NCBI GenBank assembly: GCA_009881125.1
Contig: WXFH01000052.1
Coordinates: 1 to 64,000 of the forward strand
DNA length: 64,000 nucleotides
Reading direction: 5' to 3'
Source: Acidaminobacter sp.
Lineage (GTDB): Bacteria > Bacillota_A > Clostridia > Peptostreptococcales > Acidaminobacteraceae
A program made the translations under genes and the position numbers. The notes beneath the pieces are model-generated. The model ran no database searches. It was not told the DNA's origin and worked only from the letters and a program-made list of their open reading frames with translations. Within the stretch, counting starts at the first letter, position 1, and each line of letters opens with the position of its first letter. Positions 8,570 through 17,961 of the stretch are shown in pieces.

Positions 8570-8718
8570 AATCTTTTTCTTGCACCAAGTCCATCAACTC
8601 GTGCAGCCTCACAACTTCTATACCCTAATGTCGGCTCAGGGCATCATTTTTCAAACAAAAAACAACCTATCCAAACAACAAATTTCGACAAAATCAAACC
8701 AAAGCAAACCAATCCGCC

Positions 8719-9168
8719 CTAAAACAGCTTATGACTGTCCAGCAAGATAGTCACAGGCCCATCATTCAGGATATCCACCATCATATGCGCTTGAAACTGC
8801 CCGGTTTCCACTTTGACCCCCAGCGCCGCAATGCGCGACACCAAGGTCTCATACATGGCATTTGCCATCTCCGGCCTCGCCGCATCCGTAAAACCCGGCC
8901 GACGCCCCTTGCGCGCGTCCCCCAGCAAAGTGAACTGCGACACCACCAAAAGCTCCCCGCTCACATCAAGCAGCGACAAATTCATCTTCCCATCCGCGTC
9001 CTCAAAAATCCGAAGATTAGGAATCTTGTCCACCATGTAGTCGAGATCCTTATCCGTATCTTTTTCCTCAACACCTAAAAGCACCATCAGGCCGTGACCA
9101 ATCTCTCCGGTCACCCGCTCATCCACAGTAACCGACGACCGCCTGACGCGCTGAATCACTGCGCGCAT
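8719..9168 (-). CDS. dtd: D-aminoacyl-tRNA deacylase
   Basis: Homodimeric proofreading enzyme that hydrolyses D-amino acids from tRNA. The family motifs SQFTLLGD (near residue 76) and GPVTILLDS (near 137) are present and the length (149) is standard. I take ATG 9168 rather than GTG 9171 because GGAGG is 6 nt upstream of the ATG. The gene follows relA by 20 bp, the common relA-dtd pairing in Firmicutes. Confidence 0.97.
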   Translation of the reverse strand: MRAVIQRVRRSSVTVDERVTGEIGHGLMVLLGVEEKDTDKDLDYMVDKIPNLRIFEDADGKMNLSLLDVSGELLVVSQFTLLGDARKGRRPGFTDAARPEMANAMYETLVSRIAALGVKVETGQFQAHMMVDILNDGPVTILLDSHKLF

Positions 9169-9188
9169 CACAAACCTCCATAATCCAT

Positions 9189-11396
9189 CTAAGACGTTAC
9201 CCGCTTGACCTCAATGATCTCCGGCATATTCTGGATCTTCTTGATCAGCTTCACCAGCTGCTCCGAATCATTGATCTCCACCGTCAGGTTAATAATCGCC
9301 ATATTGTTTTTCGTCAGCTTCGCGTTAACCCCCGTCACCGTCAGGTTGAACTCCGAAATCAGCACGGTAATCTCCCCGAGGAGCCCTTTTCGGTCCGGCG
9401 CAATAATCTGAATCTCAGACGAATACGCCGCCTGTTTCCCGCGGTTGTCCCAGGACACCTCAATAAACCGGCTGGTCGCATCCTCCGTCTTTTCGAAATT
9501 GGTGCAGTCCTTGCGGTGAATCGTCACACCACGGCCCCGCGTGATATACCCAATAATGTCATCCCCCGGCACCGGGCTGCAGCACTTCGCGAACCGAACC
9601 AGAATATCGTCATAGCCTTCAAGGATAATACCATTTGCCGATGGTTTCGTCTTCCGCTCCTTACCCTCATGAATCTCGCTGGAAACGTGCCCCCCAGCCG
9701 GAATATCGCTTGGCAGCAACGGCTTTTTCACCGTCGCCTTATATTTTTCGCGAAGCTTCGGCACAATCTGATTCAGCATGATCCCGCCATAGCCCAGCGC
9801 CGCGTACATATCTTCCACCGAATGCAAGCTTAGACGAGACAAAATTGGCTCCAGCCACTCATCTTTCATGAGCTCTTTAACTTGAAGCCCGTTGCGCTTC
9901 ACTTCACGCTCAAACATCTCGCGTCCCTTGTCAACATTTTCCTCGCGTCGCTCTTTTTTGAACCACTGTTTGATCTTATTCTTGGCCTGCGTACTCACCA
10001 CGAATTTCAACCAGTCCCGGCTTGGCCCCTGTGAAGCGTTGGACGTCAGAATTTCAATAATCTGCCCGTTCGCGAGCTTATAATTCAGCGGCACAATCCG
10101 CCCGCTGACCTTCGCGCCCACGCACTTGTTGCCCACCGCGGAGTGAATCTTGTAGGCAAAATCCACCGGGGTAGAGCCCACCGGAAGCTCAATAACTTCG
10201 CCATTCGGAGTGAATACAAATACTTGATTCGTAAACAGGTCAATTTTCAGGGATTCCATGAACTCCCGCGGATCATTCAAATCCCGCTGCCATTCCATCA
10301 TTTGACGCAGCCAGGCGAGACGCTTTTCCATGTCATCCTGACTCGTATTCTCAAGACCCTCTTTGTATTTCCAGTGGGCCGCAATACCAAACTCAGCAAT
10401 TCTATGCATCTCAATAGTCCGAATCTGAATTTCAAACGGCTCACCTTGAGAGCCTATAACGGTCGTATGCAGCGACTGGTACATATTGGGCTTCGGCATA
10501 GCTATATAATCTTTGAATCGACCCGGAATAGGTTTCCAAAGATTGTGCACGATCCCCAGCACGCCATAGCAGTCCTTGATGGAATCCACCAGAACCCGGA
10601 TCGCTGTCAGATCATAGATCTCTTCGAAATTCTTGTTTTGATAAATCATTTTTTTATAAATGCTATAAAAATTCTTCGGTCTCCCGACGATCTCACACTC
10701 AATCTGAACTTCCTTCAGCGATTCGCGGATATCCTTGATGACGCTGTTGATGTAGCTTTCACGCTCTTCCCGCTTGCGGTTGACCTTCGTCACCAGATCG
10801 TAATACCCTTCCGGATCCAAATACAAAAAGCTGAGGTCCTCAAGCTCCCATTTCAACCGCGAAATACCCAGCCGGTGCGCAATAGGCGCGTAAATCTCCA
10901 GGGTCTCCTGAGCCTTCTCACGCTTCTTTGAGTCCGTCATGTATTTGAGTGTTCGCATGTTGTGCAGCCGGTCCGCAAGCTTAATCAGAATAACCCGAAT
11001 GTCCTTGGCCATGGCCAGAAACATCTTCCTGAGATTCTCCGCCTGGGCCTCTTCCTTCGTTTCATACTGAATTTGACCGAGCTTCGTCACCCCGTCCACC
11101 AGCAACGCCACCTGACGGCCAAACTCCTTCTCAAGTTCCCCAAAGGTATAACGCGTATCCTCAATGACATCATGAAGCAGCCCCGCGATCACAGTATCCT
11201 CATCGAGTTCCAGCTCCGCCAGAATCAGTGATACCTGCACCGGGTGCGTAAAATAAGATTCCCCCGACTTCCTTAACTGTCCGCTGTGGGCGGACTCCCC
11301 AAACTGATACGCCTTGATAATACGGTCCATATTCAGGTAAGGATTAAATTGTTCCAGCTTCATAATAAAACTTTCCAGGTTCATCTCGTTCACCAC
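9189..11396 (-). CDS. relA: Bifunctional (p)ppGpp synthetase/hydrolase
   Basis: Stringent-response enzyme of the Rel type, 735 residues. It has an HD hydrolase domain (LLHDVIEDT near residue 72), a synthetase domain with YQSLHTT, a TGS domain beginning near [14 protein letters not shown], a zinc-finger/helical part with [22 protein letters not shown], and a C-terminal ACT domain. Both catalytic halves look intact. The start is GTG 11396, or ATG 11384 five codons on; the ribosome binding site (AAGGTG) does not decide between them. A TGCCGATGGT motif lies in the linker before the CC region. Confidence 0.97.
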   Translation of the reverse strand: MVNEMNLESFIMKLEQFNPYLNMDRIIKAYQFGESAHSGQLRKSGESYFTHPVQVSLILAELELDEDTVIAGLLHDVIEDTRYTFGELEKEFGRQVALLVDGVTKLGQIQYETKEEAQAENLRKMFLAMAKDIRVILIKLADRLHNMRTLKYMTDSKKREKAQETLEIYAPIAHRLGISRLKWELEDLSFLYLDPEGYYDLVTKVNRKREERESYINSVIKDIRESLKEVQIECEIVGRPKNFYSIYKKMIYQNKNFEEIYDLTAIRVLVDSIKDCYGVLGIVHNLWKPIPGRFKDYIAMPKPNMYQSLHTTVIGSQGEPFEIQIRTIEMHRIAEFGIAAHWKYKEGLENTSQDDMEKRLAWLRQMMEWQRDLNDPREFMESLKIDLFTNQVFVFTPNGEVIELPVGSTPVDFAYKIHSAVGNKCVGAKVSGRIVPLNYKLANGQIIEILTSNASQGPSRDWLKFVVSTQAKNKIKQWFKKERREENVDKGREMFEREVKRNGLQVKELMKDEWLEPILSRLSLHSVEDMYAALGYGGIMLNQIVPKLREKYKATVKKPLLPSDIPAGGHVSSEIHEGKERKTKPSANGIILEGYDDILVRFAKCCSPVPGDDIIGYITRGRGVTIHRKDCTNFEKTEDATSRFIEVSWDNRGKQAAYSSEIQIIAPDRKGLLGEITVLISEFNLTVTGVNAKLTKNNMAIINLTVEINDSEQLVKLIKKIQNMPEIIEVKRVTS

Positions 11397-11450
11397 ACCT
11401 TCTGTGACATGCTAACACTGTCATCCAACTTTATTTAAAAGATTTTTTTA

Positions 11451-11469
11451 GCCGATGGTCACTAAACCC
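11451..11469. repeat. Intergenic GCCGATGGTCACTAAACC motif
   Basis: A single arm of the dispersed motif between apt and relA. It lacks the first T, but its right flank CACTAAACCC closely matches the copy at 31204 (CACTTAACCC), so the similarity extends beyond the 10-mer. Confidence 0.6.
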
Positions 11470-11485
11470 CCATCTCCGCTTTCGA

Positions 11486-11519
11486 AAAAGGCCCGCTAGA
11501 AATAAACTCCTGCGGGCTT
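11486..11519 (-). terminator. Terminator after apt
   Basis: Stem GCCCGC/GCGGGC with a 15-nt loop, followed on the minus strand by CTTTTTC. It would reduce read-through from apt into relA. Confidence 0.7.
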
Positions 11520-11566
11520 CAGGGGCAACCGACATGTTGAAACCCTGAGATTCGAAATCTCTTGAA

Positions 11567-12079
11567 TTAATAGTGCACCAGGGATTCCGTCCGGCACTCG
11601 CCAAGCTTTTCCCGCCCATTAAGGAACGTGAGCTCAATGAGGAAAACACAACCCACCACTTCAGCGCCGAACTCCCCAACCATCCGAATGATGGATTCCA
11701 CTGTGCCGCCGGTTGCCAGCAAATCGTCCGCAATCAGCACCCGGGCTCCGGGTTTGATGGCATCCTTGTGAATTTCAAGGATGTCCGTGCCGTATTCCAA
11801 ATCGTACTCAAATCGGTAAGTTTCATAAGGCAGCTTCCCCGGTTTTCTAACGGGGACGAACGCTTTCTTCGCAGCGTAGGCAATTGGTGCGCCAATCAGA
11901 AAGCCCCGGGCCTCAGGTCCGAGCACGACGTCAAATTCCACATCCTGTACTGATGCCAGCATTTTGTCAATGGCATAAGCGTAAGCTTCTCCATCTGCAA
12001 GCAGCGTCGTGACATCTTTAAAACTGATGCCTTCTTTTGGGAAATCCTGAATTTCTCTGATCTTGCCTTTCAGGTCCAT
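11567..12079 (-). CDS. apt: Adenine phosphoribosyltransferase
   Basis: Purine salvage: adenine plus PRPP gives AMP. Length is 170 residues. The PRPP-binding loop is VLIADDLLATGGT (about 123-135) and the type signature VLGPEARGFLIG is at about 53-64. The ATG has AGGAGG upstream. It is between recJ and relA, the usual Firmicute order. Confidence 0.98.
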   Translation of the reverse strand: MDLKGKIREIQDFPKEGISFKDVTTLLADGEAYAYAIDKMLASVQDVEFDVVLGPEARGFLIGAPIAYAAKKAFVPVRKPGKLPYETYRFEYDLEYGTDILEIHKDAIKPGARVLIADDLLATGGTVESIIRMVGEFGAEVVGCVFLIELTFLNGREKLGECRTESLVHY

Positions 12080-12211
12080 GAGAATCCTCCTGAGAAACTT
12101 TAAATTAGACTATATTAGTTTATCAAAATTTCGACAAATGTCAAAGTCTTTGTATACAGTCTTTGTGGGCTGTCATTGAGTTCTTGCTCCATATCTCATC
12201 ATTTACTTTTT

Positions 12212-14461
12212 TCAGCCTCTGGTCCATTCCGTCAAAGCAGAAAATAAAGGCGATGCAGTCAAATCAATCTTTGATGCAACCGGACGAATTTTATATTTGC
12301 CAACACCTTCACCTTCAATTAAACCGGCAGATTCCAGAATCCTCAGCGCCAGAAGCGTTTCAAGATTAAATGGCTTGATGAGCGATTCCCCGTTTCGGAT
12401 CGAAAGGTACAGACTTTTCAATTTGTCCCGGTTGGGTACCACAGCAGCGGCTTCTTTTTTAAGATCGTAACCTGGTGGATCCAGACAAACGGCGCCCTTA
12501 TGATGTGTCGCGGGACAAAGGATAAGCGCTTTTTCAGGTGATGCCTGACCGCCGCGATCCATCCAGCGATGATAGAACGACAGCCACCCCTGCAGAGAGT
12601 ATGCTACGAACGTTTCAGGTTCGAAACGGATTGGGCTTTCGACTTCCGTTTTAATGGATGAGGACACTTGTTGAAACTGATATGCCTGGTGAATGATGGC
12701 TTCTGCTTTCGTTCTATTAAAGAATTCCAGATCCGCCTCATCAAAATGGAGGGACGGCTCGTGAATGCGAATATCCCGAGTGTCAAACTGGATCGACTTG
12801 ACCCCTCTGAATTCGTTTTCCTCTACAGTAACCAGGGCGTCGAAGCGCATTTTGGTCTTTAACGGTTCGAAGATCTCCGAATTGCGGAAGTTGACCAGGT
12901 CGAAGTTGCGAAGACCATCGGAAGCCAGCACTTTAAGATAAGTCTTGACCCGTCCTATTGTCATGACTTTCTCGGTGATGAGGTCGTTGACCCGGAACAA
13001 GGGCTTTGGATTACCCACGCCAAAGGGCTCGAGCTTTTTAAGCAGGTCTGTCAGCTCGAATCGGATAGCTTCCTTGTTCAGCGTCGCCTCGACGCGGTAA
13101 AGGGGCTTGAAGTCCTCAGCGGTCAGGTGCTCAGAGGCGTATGAGATCAGCCGCTTTTCCAGTTCTGGTAGCTGGGCTGCTTCCAGCGTCATGCCGGCAG
13201 CCTGCTCGTGGCCGCCAAACTTGGAAAAAAGATCCGAGACGCTTTGTAACGCCTCGAACAGGTTAAAGCCCTCGATGCTGCGGCCGCTTCCCTTAGCGAT
13301 CCCGTTTTCAACGCCAAAGACGACGACTGGCCTGTGATACCGTTCCACGATCCTCGACGCCACAATGCCAATGACACCCCCGTGCCAGCCTTCGCCGCTT
13401 ACGATCAGGAAAGGCGGCAGTTGTAGGTCTGGTTGATTTGGATCGCGTTTAAGCTCCACCTGAGTGATGGCCGCTTCCACGATCTCGCGCTCAATCTCTT
13501 GACGCTGCTCATTCATTTCGACCAGCTGCTTGGCAATTTCGGCGGCTTCAAGGGGGTCATCCGTCACCAGAAGCTTCACGCCGAGCATTGGATCTGCGAT
13601 TCGACCTGCTGCATTCAGCTTTGGTCCCAAAATGAATCCAATGTGTCCGGCGGTGATTTTCTTTCCTGTCATGTCTGTCGCTTCCATGAGGGCTCTCATG
13701 CCGATCTGACTGGTTTCGGACATGGTTGACAGCCCGTGATGGACAATGATTCGATTTTCACCGAGCAGTGGCGCGACATCCGCAACCGTTCCAAAAGCAG
13801 AAATCTCCAGAAGTTCCGTCCTAATATCTGCAAATTTGTCTTCCAGCAGGGCTTCAGCTATTCGGAGTGCAATTCCGGCGCCCGCCAAATGTTTATAAGG
13901 GTATGGGCAGCCAGGCTGCTTGGGATTAAGGATGGCAAAGGCGTCTGGAAGAATGGCATGAGGTTCGTGGTGATCTGTGATGATCAAGTCCACGCCGCTC
14001 TCCTTGCAAATCTCTGCCTCCACTGTAGAGGTAATGCCGCAGTCTACTGTTATGATGACCCTTGCACCATCCGCAATCAAAGACTTTATAGCTTCGGCGT
14101 TCAGTCCGTAGCCTTCGTCATGCCGGTCCGGTATATAGTAGCGCACAGGTACCTGCAAGTGCCTGAAGGCCCTCACAAGAATGGATATACTCGTCATGCC
14201 GTCCACATCATAATCCCCGTAAACGACGATCTTCTCCCCCGCCGCCACCGCTTTTTTTATCCGATGAACAGCCGGGGTCAGACCTAGCATACTATCCGGA
14301 AGCGCCAAGTCTTCCAATCTTGGATTCAAGAAGGTATCCTTGTCGGTAAGATCAACCCCGCGAGCGCTCAGCAGGCTGTCTGTTAAAATGTCTAAGTCAA
14401 TCAGATCCTCAGATGACATTTCATTCTTTTTCGAAACCCAGCGGGTCTTATTTGAAAGCAT
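12212..14461 (-). CDS. recJ: Single-stranded-DNA exonuclease RecJ
   Basis: 5'-3' ssDNA exonuclease of recombination and base-excision repair. DHH-domain motifs are visible in order: YGDYDVDGMTS, DCGITS, DHHEP, and GGHEQAAGM in DHHA1. An OB-fold and a long C-terminal extension bring it to 749 residues, as in other Clostridia. Near the start, GGGGTCAGACC on the plus strand (14274-14284) reads LGLTPAV, which fits the family. The start context is weak (AAAGGAACG), so the first codons are less certain. Confidence 0.96.
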   Translation of the reverse strand: MLSNKTRWVSKKNEMSSEDLIDLDILTDSLLSARGVDLTDKDTFLNPRLEDLALPDSMLGLTPAVHRIKKAVAAGEKIVVYGDYDVDGMTSISILVRAFRHLQVPVRYYIPDRHDEGYGLNAEAIKSLIADGARVIITVDCGITSTVEAEICKESGVDLIITDHHEPHAILPDAFAILNPKQPGCPYPYKHLAGAGIALRIAEALLEDKFADIRTELLEISAFGTVADVAPLLGENRIIVHHGLSTMSETSQIGMRALMEATDMTGKKITAGHIGFILGPKLNAAGRIADPMLGVKLLVTDDPLEAAEIAKQLVEMNEQRQEIEREIVEAAITQVELKRDPNQPDLQLPPFLIVSGEGWHGGVIGIVASRIVERYHRPVVVFGVENGIAKGSGRSIEGFNLFEALQSVSDLFSKFGGHEQAAGMTLEAAQLPELEKRLISYASEHLTAEDFKPLYRVEATLNKEAIRFELTDLLKKLEPFGVGNPKPLFRVNDLITEKVMTIGRVKTYLKVLASDGLRNFDLVNFRNSEIFEPLKTKMRFDALVTVEENEFRGVKSIQFDTRDIRIHEPSLHFDEADLEFFNRTKAEAIIHQAYQFQQVSSSIKTEVESPIRFEPETFVAYSLQGWLSFYHRWMDRGGQASPEKALILCPATHHKGAVCLDPPGYDLKKEAAAVVPNRDKLKSLYLSIRNGESLIKPFNLETLLALRILESAGLIEGEGVGKYKIRPVASKIDLTASPLFSALTEWTRG

Positions 14462-14496
14462 TCCATCGTTCCTTTTTAAATAAATTTTCGATTACT

Positions 14497-14606
14497 GCAG
14501 GTCTGACCCCGTCTTTCTCGAAGTTATGCAGGTCTGACCCCGTCTGTCTCAAAGTTATGCAGGTCTGACCCCGTCTGTCTCAAAACCATGCAGGTCTGAC
14601 CCCCGC
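14497..14606 (-). repeat. Four-copy 31-bp tandem repeat with GGTCTGACCCC core
   Basis: Copies start at 14497, 14528, 14559 and 14590, exactly 31 bp apart, each TGCAGGTCTGACCCCGTCTG plus a near-identical 11-bp linker. The array fills the gap between the LapA-like gene and recJ. It is a true tandem repeat, since repeat and linker are both conserved, so it is not a CRISPR array. Confidence 0.93.
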
Positions 14607-14614
14607 AGTCACAT

Positions 14615-14998
14615 CTAAAGTCTTTCGACGCCTTCTGATTCGACAGGCGCTGCTGCCGGAGTTTGAGCCGGTTCCGCGGGAACCGCCTGTTCCTCAGCTG
14701 CAGCGGAGGCTTCCTCTTCAAACATCGCTATCCTCTCCTTGAGGGCAGTAATTTCCATTTCACTCTGCTTTAATTTTTTTGTCAAATCCTTCGTTTTCAA
14801 TGAGCCCTTAACTTTGTTGACCAGGTTCATCATGTAGACAGAGATGGCGCCAAGGATCGCTGCAATTAAAATGACGAGGGCTTGAGAAATTTCGAACTTC
14901 TTGAAGAGTAGATTGATGGTCACCACATCACCGTTTAATAGAGCAAAAATGGCCACCAGGACTGCGAAGATCAGTGCGACAATAAAGGTTGACTGCAT
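14615..14998 (-). CDS. LapA-domain (DUF1049) membrane protein
   Basis: A 127-residue protein with two membrane helices (about 4-24 and 38-60) separated by a short turn containing VVTINLLFKKFE, the LapA/YciS pattern. A charged coiled coil (about 70-96) and an Ala/Pro/Glu-rich tail follow. The role in Firmicutes is unknown; the E. coli relative assists lipopolysaccharide assembly, which does not apply directly here. AGGAGG precedes the ATG. The gene lies downstream of secDF. Confidence 0.85.
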   Translation of the reverse strand: MQSTFIVALIFAVLVAIFALLNGDVVTINLLFKKFEISQALVILIAAILGAISVYMMNLVNKVKGSLKTKDLTKKLKQSEMEITALKERIAMFEEEASAAAEEQAVPAEPAQTPAAAPVESEGVERL

Positions 14999-15160
14999 AT
15001 TGGTTCCTCCTCAAATTTCATCATTAGCCACCCGCCATCATCTTCCGGCAGCAGATTGACGGATACCTTGTTAATCCTATTATACCTTCATTCCAACCAA
15101 TCACGACAGCAATTTCCATCTAATTTGAAAAAACATCCGCACAAGTCCACTTTCTCTCCA

Positions 15161-15223
15161 ATAAAAAGGGAAGACCGTCAGACCAGGTCAATTTTCTGAC
15201 CTTACCTGAGCCGCGCCTTCCCC
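15161..15223 (-). terminator. Terminator after secF
   Basis: GGGAAG/CTTCCC closes a long hairpin with an internal GGTCAGAAAATTGACC stem, followed by TTTTTATT on the minus strand. It ends the secDF unit. Confidence 0.8.
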
Positions 15224-15237
15224 ACATAGCAGCTATA

Positions 15238-16125
15238 TTATTCGTTCTTCCCCACAGTGCTATCCTTCCATTTCGCCCAAATTGGACTGGCTATAAAAAT
15301 GGAGGAATACGTTCCAACCATGATCCCCAGCATCAACGGAAGAGCAAAGTCCTTAATTGACGCAACCCCCAGTACATAAAGCGATCCAATGACCATCACC
15401 GTTGTCAATGAGGTATTGATAGTCCTCGACAGGGTCTGGCGAATGCTTTCGTTGGCGATCTTGGCATGTGTTGTCTTTTTCATCAGCTTAACATTTTCGC
15501 GCACCCTGTCAAAAACAACTATAGTATCGTTGATGGAATAACCCACAATGGTCAGGACGGCAGCAATAAAGGAGCTATTCACCGGAATCCTGAAAATAGC
15601 GTAAATTGACAGCAAAATCAACACGTCATGAAGCAAAGCTATAATAGACGCTGCACCATACACAAATTCAAATCGCAGCGTCACATAAATCAACATCCCG
15701 GCACCGGCTAGCAGAATCGCCAAAATCGCGTTGTTGCGAGTGTCTGCACCAAAGCTCGGCCCGAACTGCTCAGCCGCAATCAGGTCCTCGTCTTGTAGAT
15801 CATACCGCTGACCCAGTACTTCAAAGATCGCCTTTCGTTCTTCATTACTGAGGGAAACCTTGGTGCGGATGATGACCTCATCCCTTTCACTTCCAGCGCT
15901 GAGGATCTCCTCATTGAGTTCAAACGGTGCCAGAAGGTCCCTGACTTCCTGAGTCTCCACCGTCTCTCCCAAATGGATCTGCATCATAGTCCCGCCCGTA
16001 AAGTCGAGGCCAAAATTGAGTCCTCTGGCGACAGCAAACACACCGCCCAATACCATAACAGCCAGGGAAATCAGCAGCCAAAGCCGAATTCTCTCAACAA
16101 TTCTAAAATCAAATTCAAGTTTCAT
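15238..16125 (-). CDS. secF: Protein translocase subunit SecF
   Basis: Inner-membrane partner of SecD that uses the proton gradient to complete Sec export. At 295 residues it has six helices: an N-terminal one (about 13-32), the periplasmic-type domain beginning LNFGLDFTGGTMMQI, then five clustered helices with VGYSINDTIVVFDRVREN near residue 195. It starts 11 bp after secD. Confidence 0.97.
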   Translation of the reverse strand: MKLEFDFRIVERIRLWLLISLAVMVLGGVFAVARGLNFGLDFTGGTMMQIHLGETVETQEVRDLLAPFELNEEILSAGSERDEVIIRTKVSLSNEERKAIFEVLGQRYDLQDEDLIAAEQFGPSFGADTRNNAILAILLAGAGMLIYVTLRFEFVYGAASIIALLHDVLILLSIYAIFRIPVNSSFIAAVLTIVGYSINDTIVVFDRVRENVKLMKKTTHAKIANESIRQTLSRTINTSLTTVMVIGSLYVLGVASIKDFALPLMLGIMVGTYSSIFIASPIWAKWKDSTVGKNE

Positions 16126-16136
16126 GCCGTCACCTC

Positions 16137-17438
16137 CTATAGACCATACAATTTGACATTGTTGGCAAACTTAAACGACAGTGACGACCGGATCAAAATC
16201 CGTGTGACAACTATTGCAGTAAACATGCTTGTGGCAATACCTATCATCAGCGTCACGGCGAAACCCTGCACCGGCCCCGAGCCAAAATAGTACAATATGA
16301 TCGCGGCTATGAAAGTCGTGACATTTGAGTCCACGATGGTATGCATCGCCCTATGAAAGCCGGAATTGATGGCTGCCCGAAGGGACTTTCCATTTTTAAC
16401 TTCTTCCTTGATCCGCTCAAAAATGATGACATTCGCGTCCACCGCCATACCTACAGACAAAACAATACCCGCAATGCCCGGCAGCGTCAGCGTCGCTTTA
16501 AGCCCGACCAGGATGAAAAGCACCAGACTTGCATACAAAGCCAGCGCAATACTGGCGACGATACCCGGATATCTGTAATACCCAATCATAAACAGCACCA
16601 CAATGCTAAAGCCAATCGCCGCGGCTGTCACCCCTGAATTCAAAGCCCCTATACCTAAGGTCGCTCCAATAATTGACGTCCGCACTTCTTCCAGCTCAAT
16701 AGGCAGCGCACCACCGCGAATCAGCGACGCCAGCATGCTGGCATCCTCAAAGGTAAAATTGCCGGAAATGATAGCATTGCCGTCAATAATTTCCACCCGC
16801 GTATATGGGGCGGAGATGACCTCATTGTCGAGCAAAATCGCGATCTGTCCGCCATTGACAGGGTCAAAATCCTTCGCGACCGCTGTCGCTTCGCGGAACA
16901 GTTTAGTGCCCTCGGAATCGAACACCAGTCCTACAGCCGGATTGTTGTATTCATCCATTGATACCATGGAGTCCTTCACCTGGGCACCGCCCAGAATCGG
17001 CGTATGGACGAAGTCCACGTCTTTCATGCCCTCCTGGGCAAAAGAGGCCTTGTCTACCAGAACAAATTCAAGCTTCGCGGTTTTTCCGATAGATTCAATG
17101 GCCGCAGTAGCATCTGTCACACCAGGCAGCTCAATGCGAATCTGATCCTCTCCCTGACGTGAAATTTTGGGTTCGGTCAATCCAATTGAGTCCACCCGCT
17201 TGGACAGAATCCCAATAGACTGATCGATCGCAGCTGTCAGCTCATTTCCGGTCAAATCCGTCTTCGCTTCATAAACAATTGCTACGCCGCCTTCAATATC
17301 CAGACCCAGCTTAATGCTGTCCTGAACAGACTTCAGTTCAAGCGGTCCAAGCTTCAGTCCGTTCACCGCACTGAAAATCGTGATCGCTATTAACAAAAGG
17401 ATCGTAAAAAATGCGACTTTCTGTGTGCTAGGCTTCAT
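16137..17438 (-). CDS. secD: Protein translocase subunit SecD
   Basis: At 433 residues it has an N-terminal helix, the large extracytoplasmic domain starting LGLDIEGGVAIVYE, the P1 head segment, and five C-terminal helices with GMAVDANVIIFERIKEE. These are the standard SecD signatures. The ATG (AGGAGGAGACCGAGG upstream) overlaps the end of the preceding gene by 11 bp. It works with secF and YajC, encoded nearby. Confidence 0.97.
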   Translation of the reverse strand: MKPSTQKVAFFTILLLIAITIFSAVNGLKLGPLELKSVQDSIKLGLDIEGGVAIVYEAKTDLTGNELTAAIDQSIGILSKRVDSIGLTEPKISRQGEDQIRIELPGVTDATAAIESIGKTAKLEFVLVDKASFAQEGMKDVDFVHTPILGGAQVKDSMVSMDEYNNPAVGLVFDSEGTKLFREATAVAKDFDPVNGGQIAILLDNEVISAPYTRVEIIDGNAIISGNFTFEDASMLASLIRGGALPIELEEVRTSIIGATLGIGALNSGVTAAAIGFSIVVLFMIGYYRYPGIVASIALALYASLVLFILVGLKATLTLPGIAGIVLSVGMAVDANVIIFERIKEEVKNGKSLRAAINSGFHRAMHTIVDSNVTTFIAAIILYYFGSGPVQGFAVTLMIGIATSMFTAIVVTRILIRSSLSFKFANNVKLYGL

Positions 17439-17961
17439 CCTCGGTCTCCTCCTGATCCATCATGGCGTATTCCTTCGAAAATTCAACATAAGTCCGGGCG
17501 GACTGCTTCAGATGCGCCAATTCTCTGTCGTCCAGCTGCCGTGACACCCGCCCCGGGCTGCCAATAACCAGCGAGCCTGAAGTTATGCGTTTCCCGGGCG
17601 GTACCAGCGCGCCGGCGCCAATAATGACGTCGTCCTCGACAATTGCACCGTCAAGCACTATAGCACCCATGCCCACCAGAACGCGGCTGCCGATGGTCGC
17701 ACCATGCACAATCGCGCCATGGCCCACAGTGACGTCCTCCCCCAGAATACAGGGATTGTGAGCATCCACGTGCAGTACCGCATTATCCTGGATGTTGGAC
17801 CTCGCCCCAATGCGGATCTCATTCATGTCCCCTCGAAGCGCCGCGCCAAACCAGACACTGGCATCCTCAGCAATGAAAACCCGCCCAATGACATCCGCAG
17901 TTTTAGCAACCCAGGCGCTTTTGTTGACCTGCGGAAGGATATTCTTGAATCTTCTGATCAT
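17428..17961 (-). CDS. Gamma carbonic anhydrase-like hexapeptide-repeat protein
   Basis: Left-handed beta-helix protein of the YrdA/PaaY type (177 residues), with hexapeptide repeats from about residue 15 to 130. Probable zinc histidines are in LHVDAHNP, GHGAIVHG and neighbours. The family ranges from carbonic anhydrase to proteins of unknown activity, so the reaction is not assigned. It overlaps the SCIFF maturase stop by 4 bp and secD by 11 bp, so it is part of one transcript. Confidence 0.9.
   Translation of the reverse strand: MIRRFKNILPQVNKSAWVAKTADVIGRVFIAEDASVWFGAALRGDMNEIRIGARSNIQDNAVLHVDAHNPCILGEDVTVGHGAIVHGATIGSRVLVGMGAIVLDGAIVEDDVIIGAGALVPPGKRITSGSLVIGSPGRVSRQLDDRELAHLKQSARTYVEFSKEYAMMDQEETEDEA

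Noticed and set aside
14497..14606. Possible CRISPR array
   Set aside because: The spacers are conserved 11-bp linkers rather than unique sequences, and no cas genes are present.
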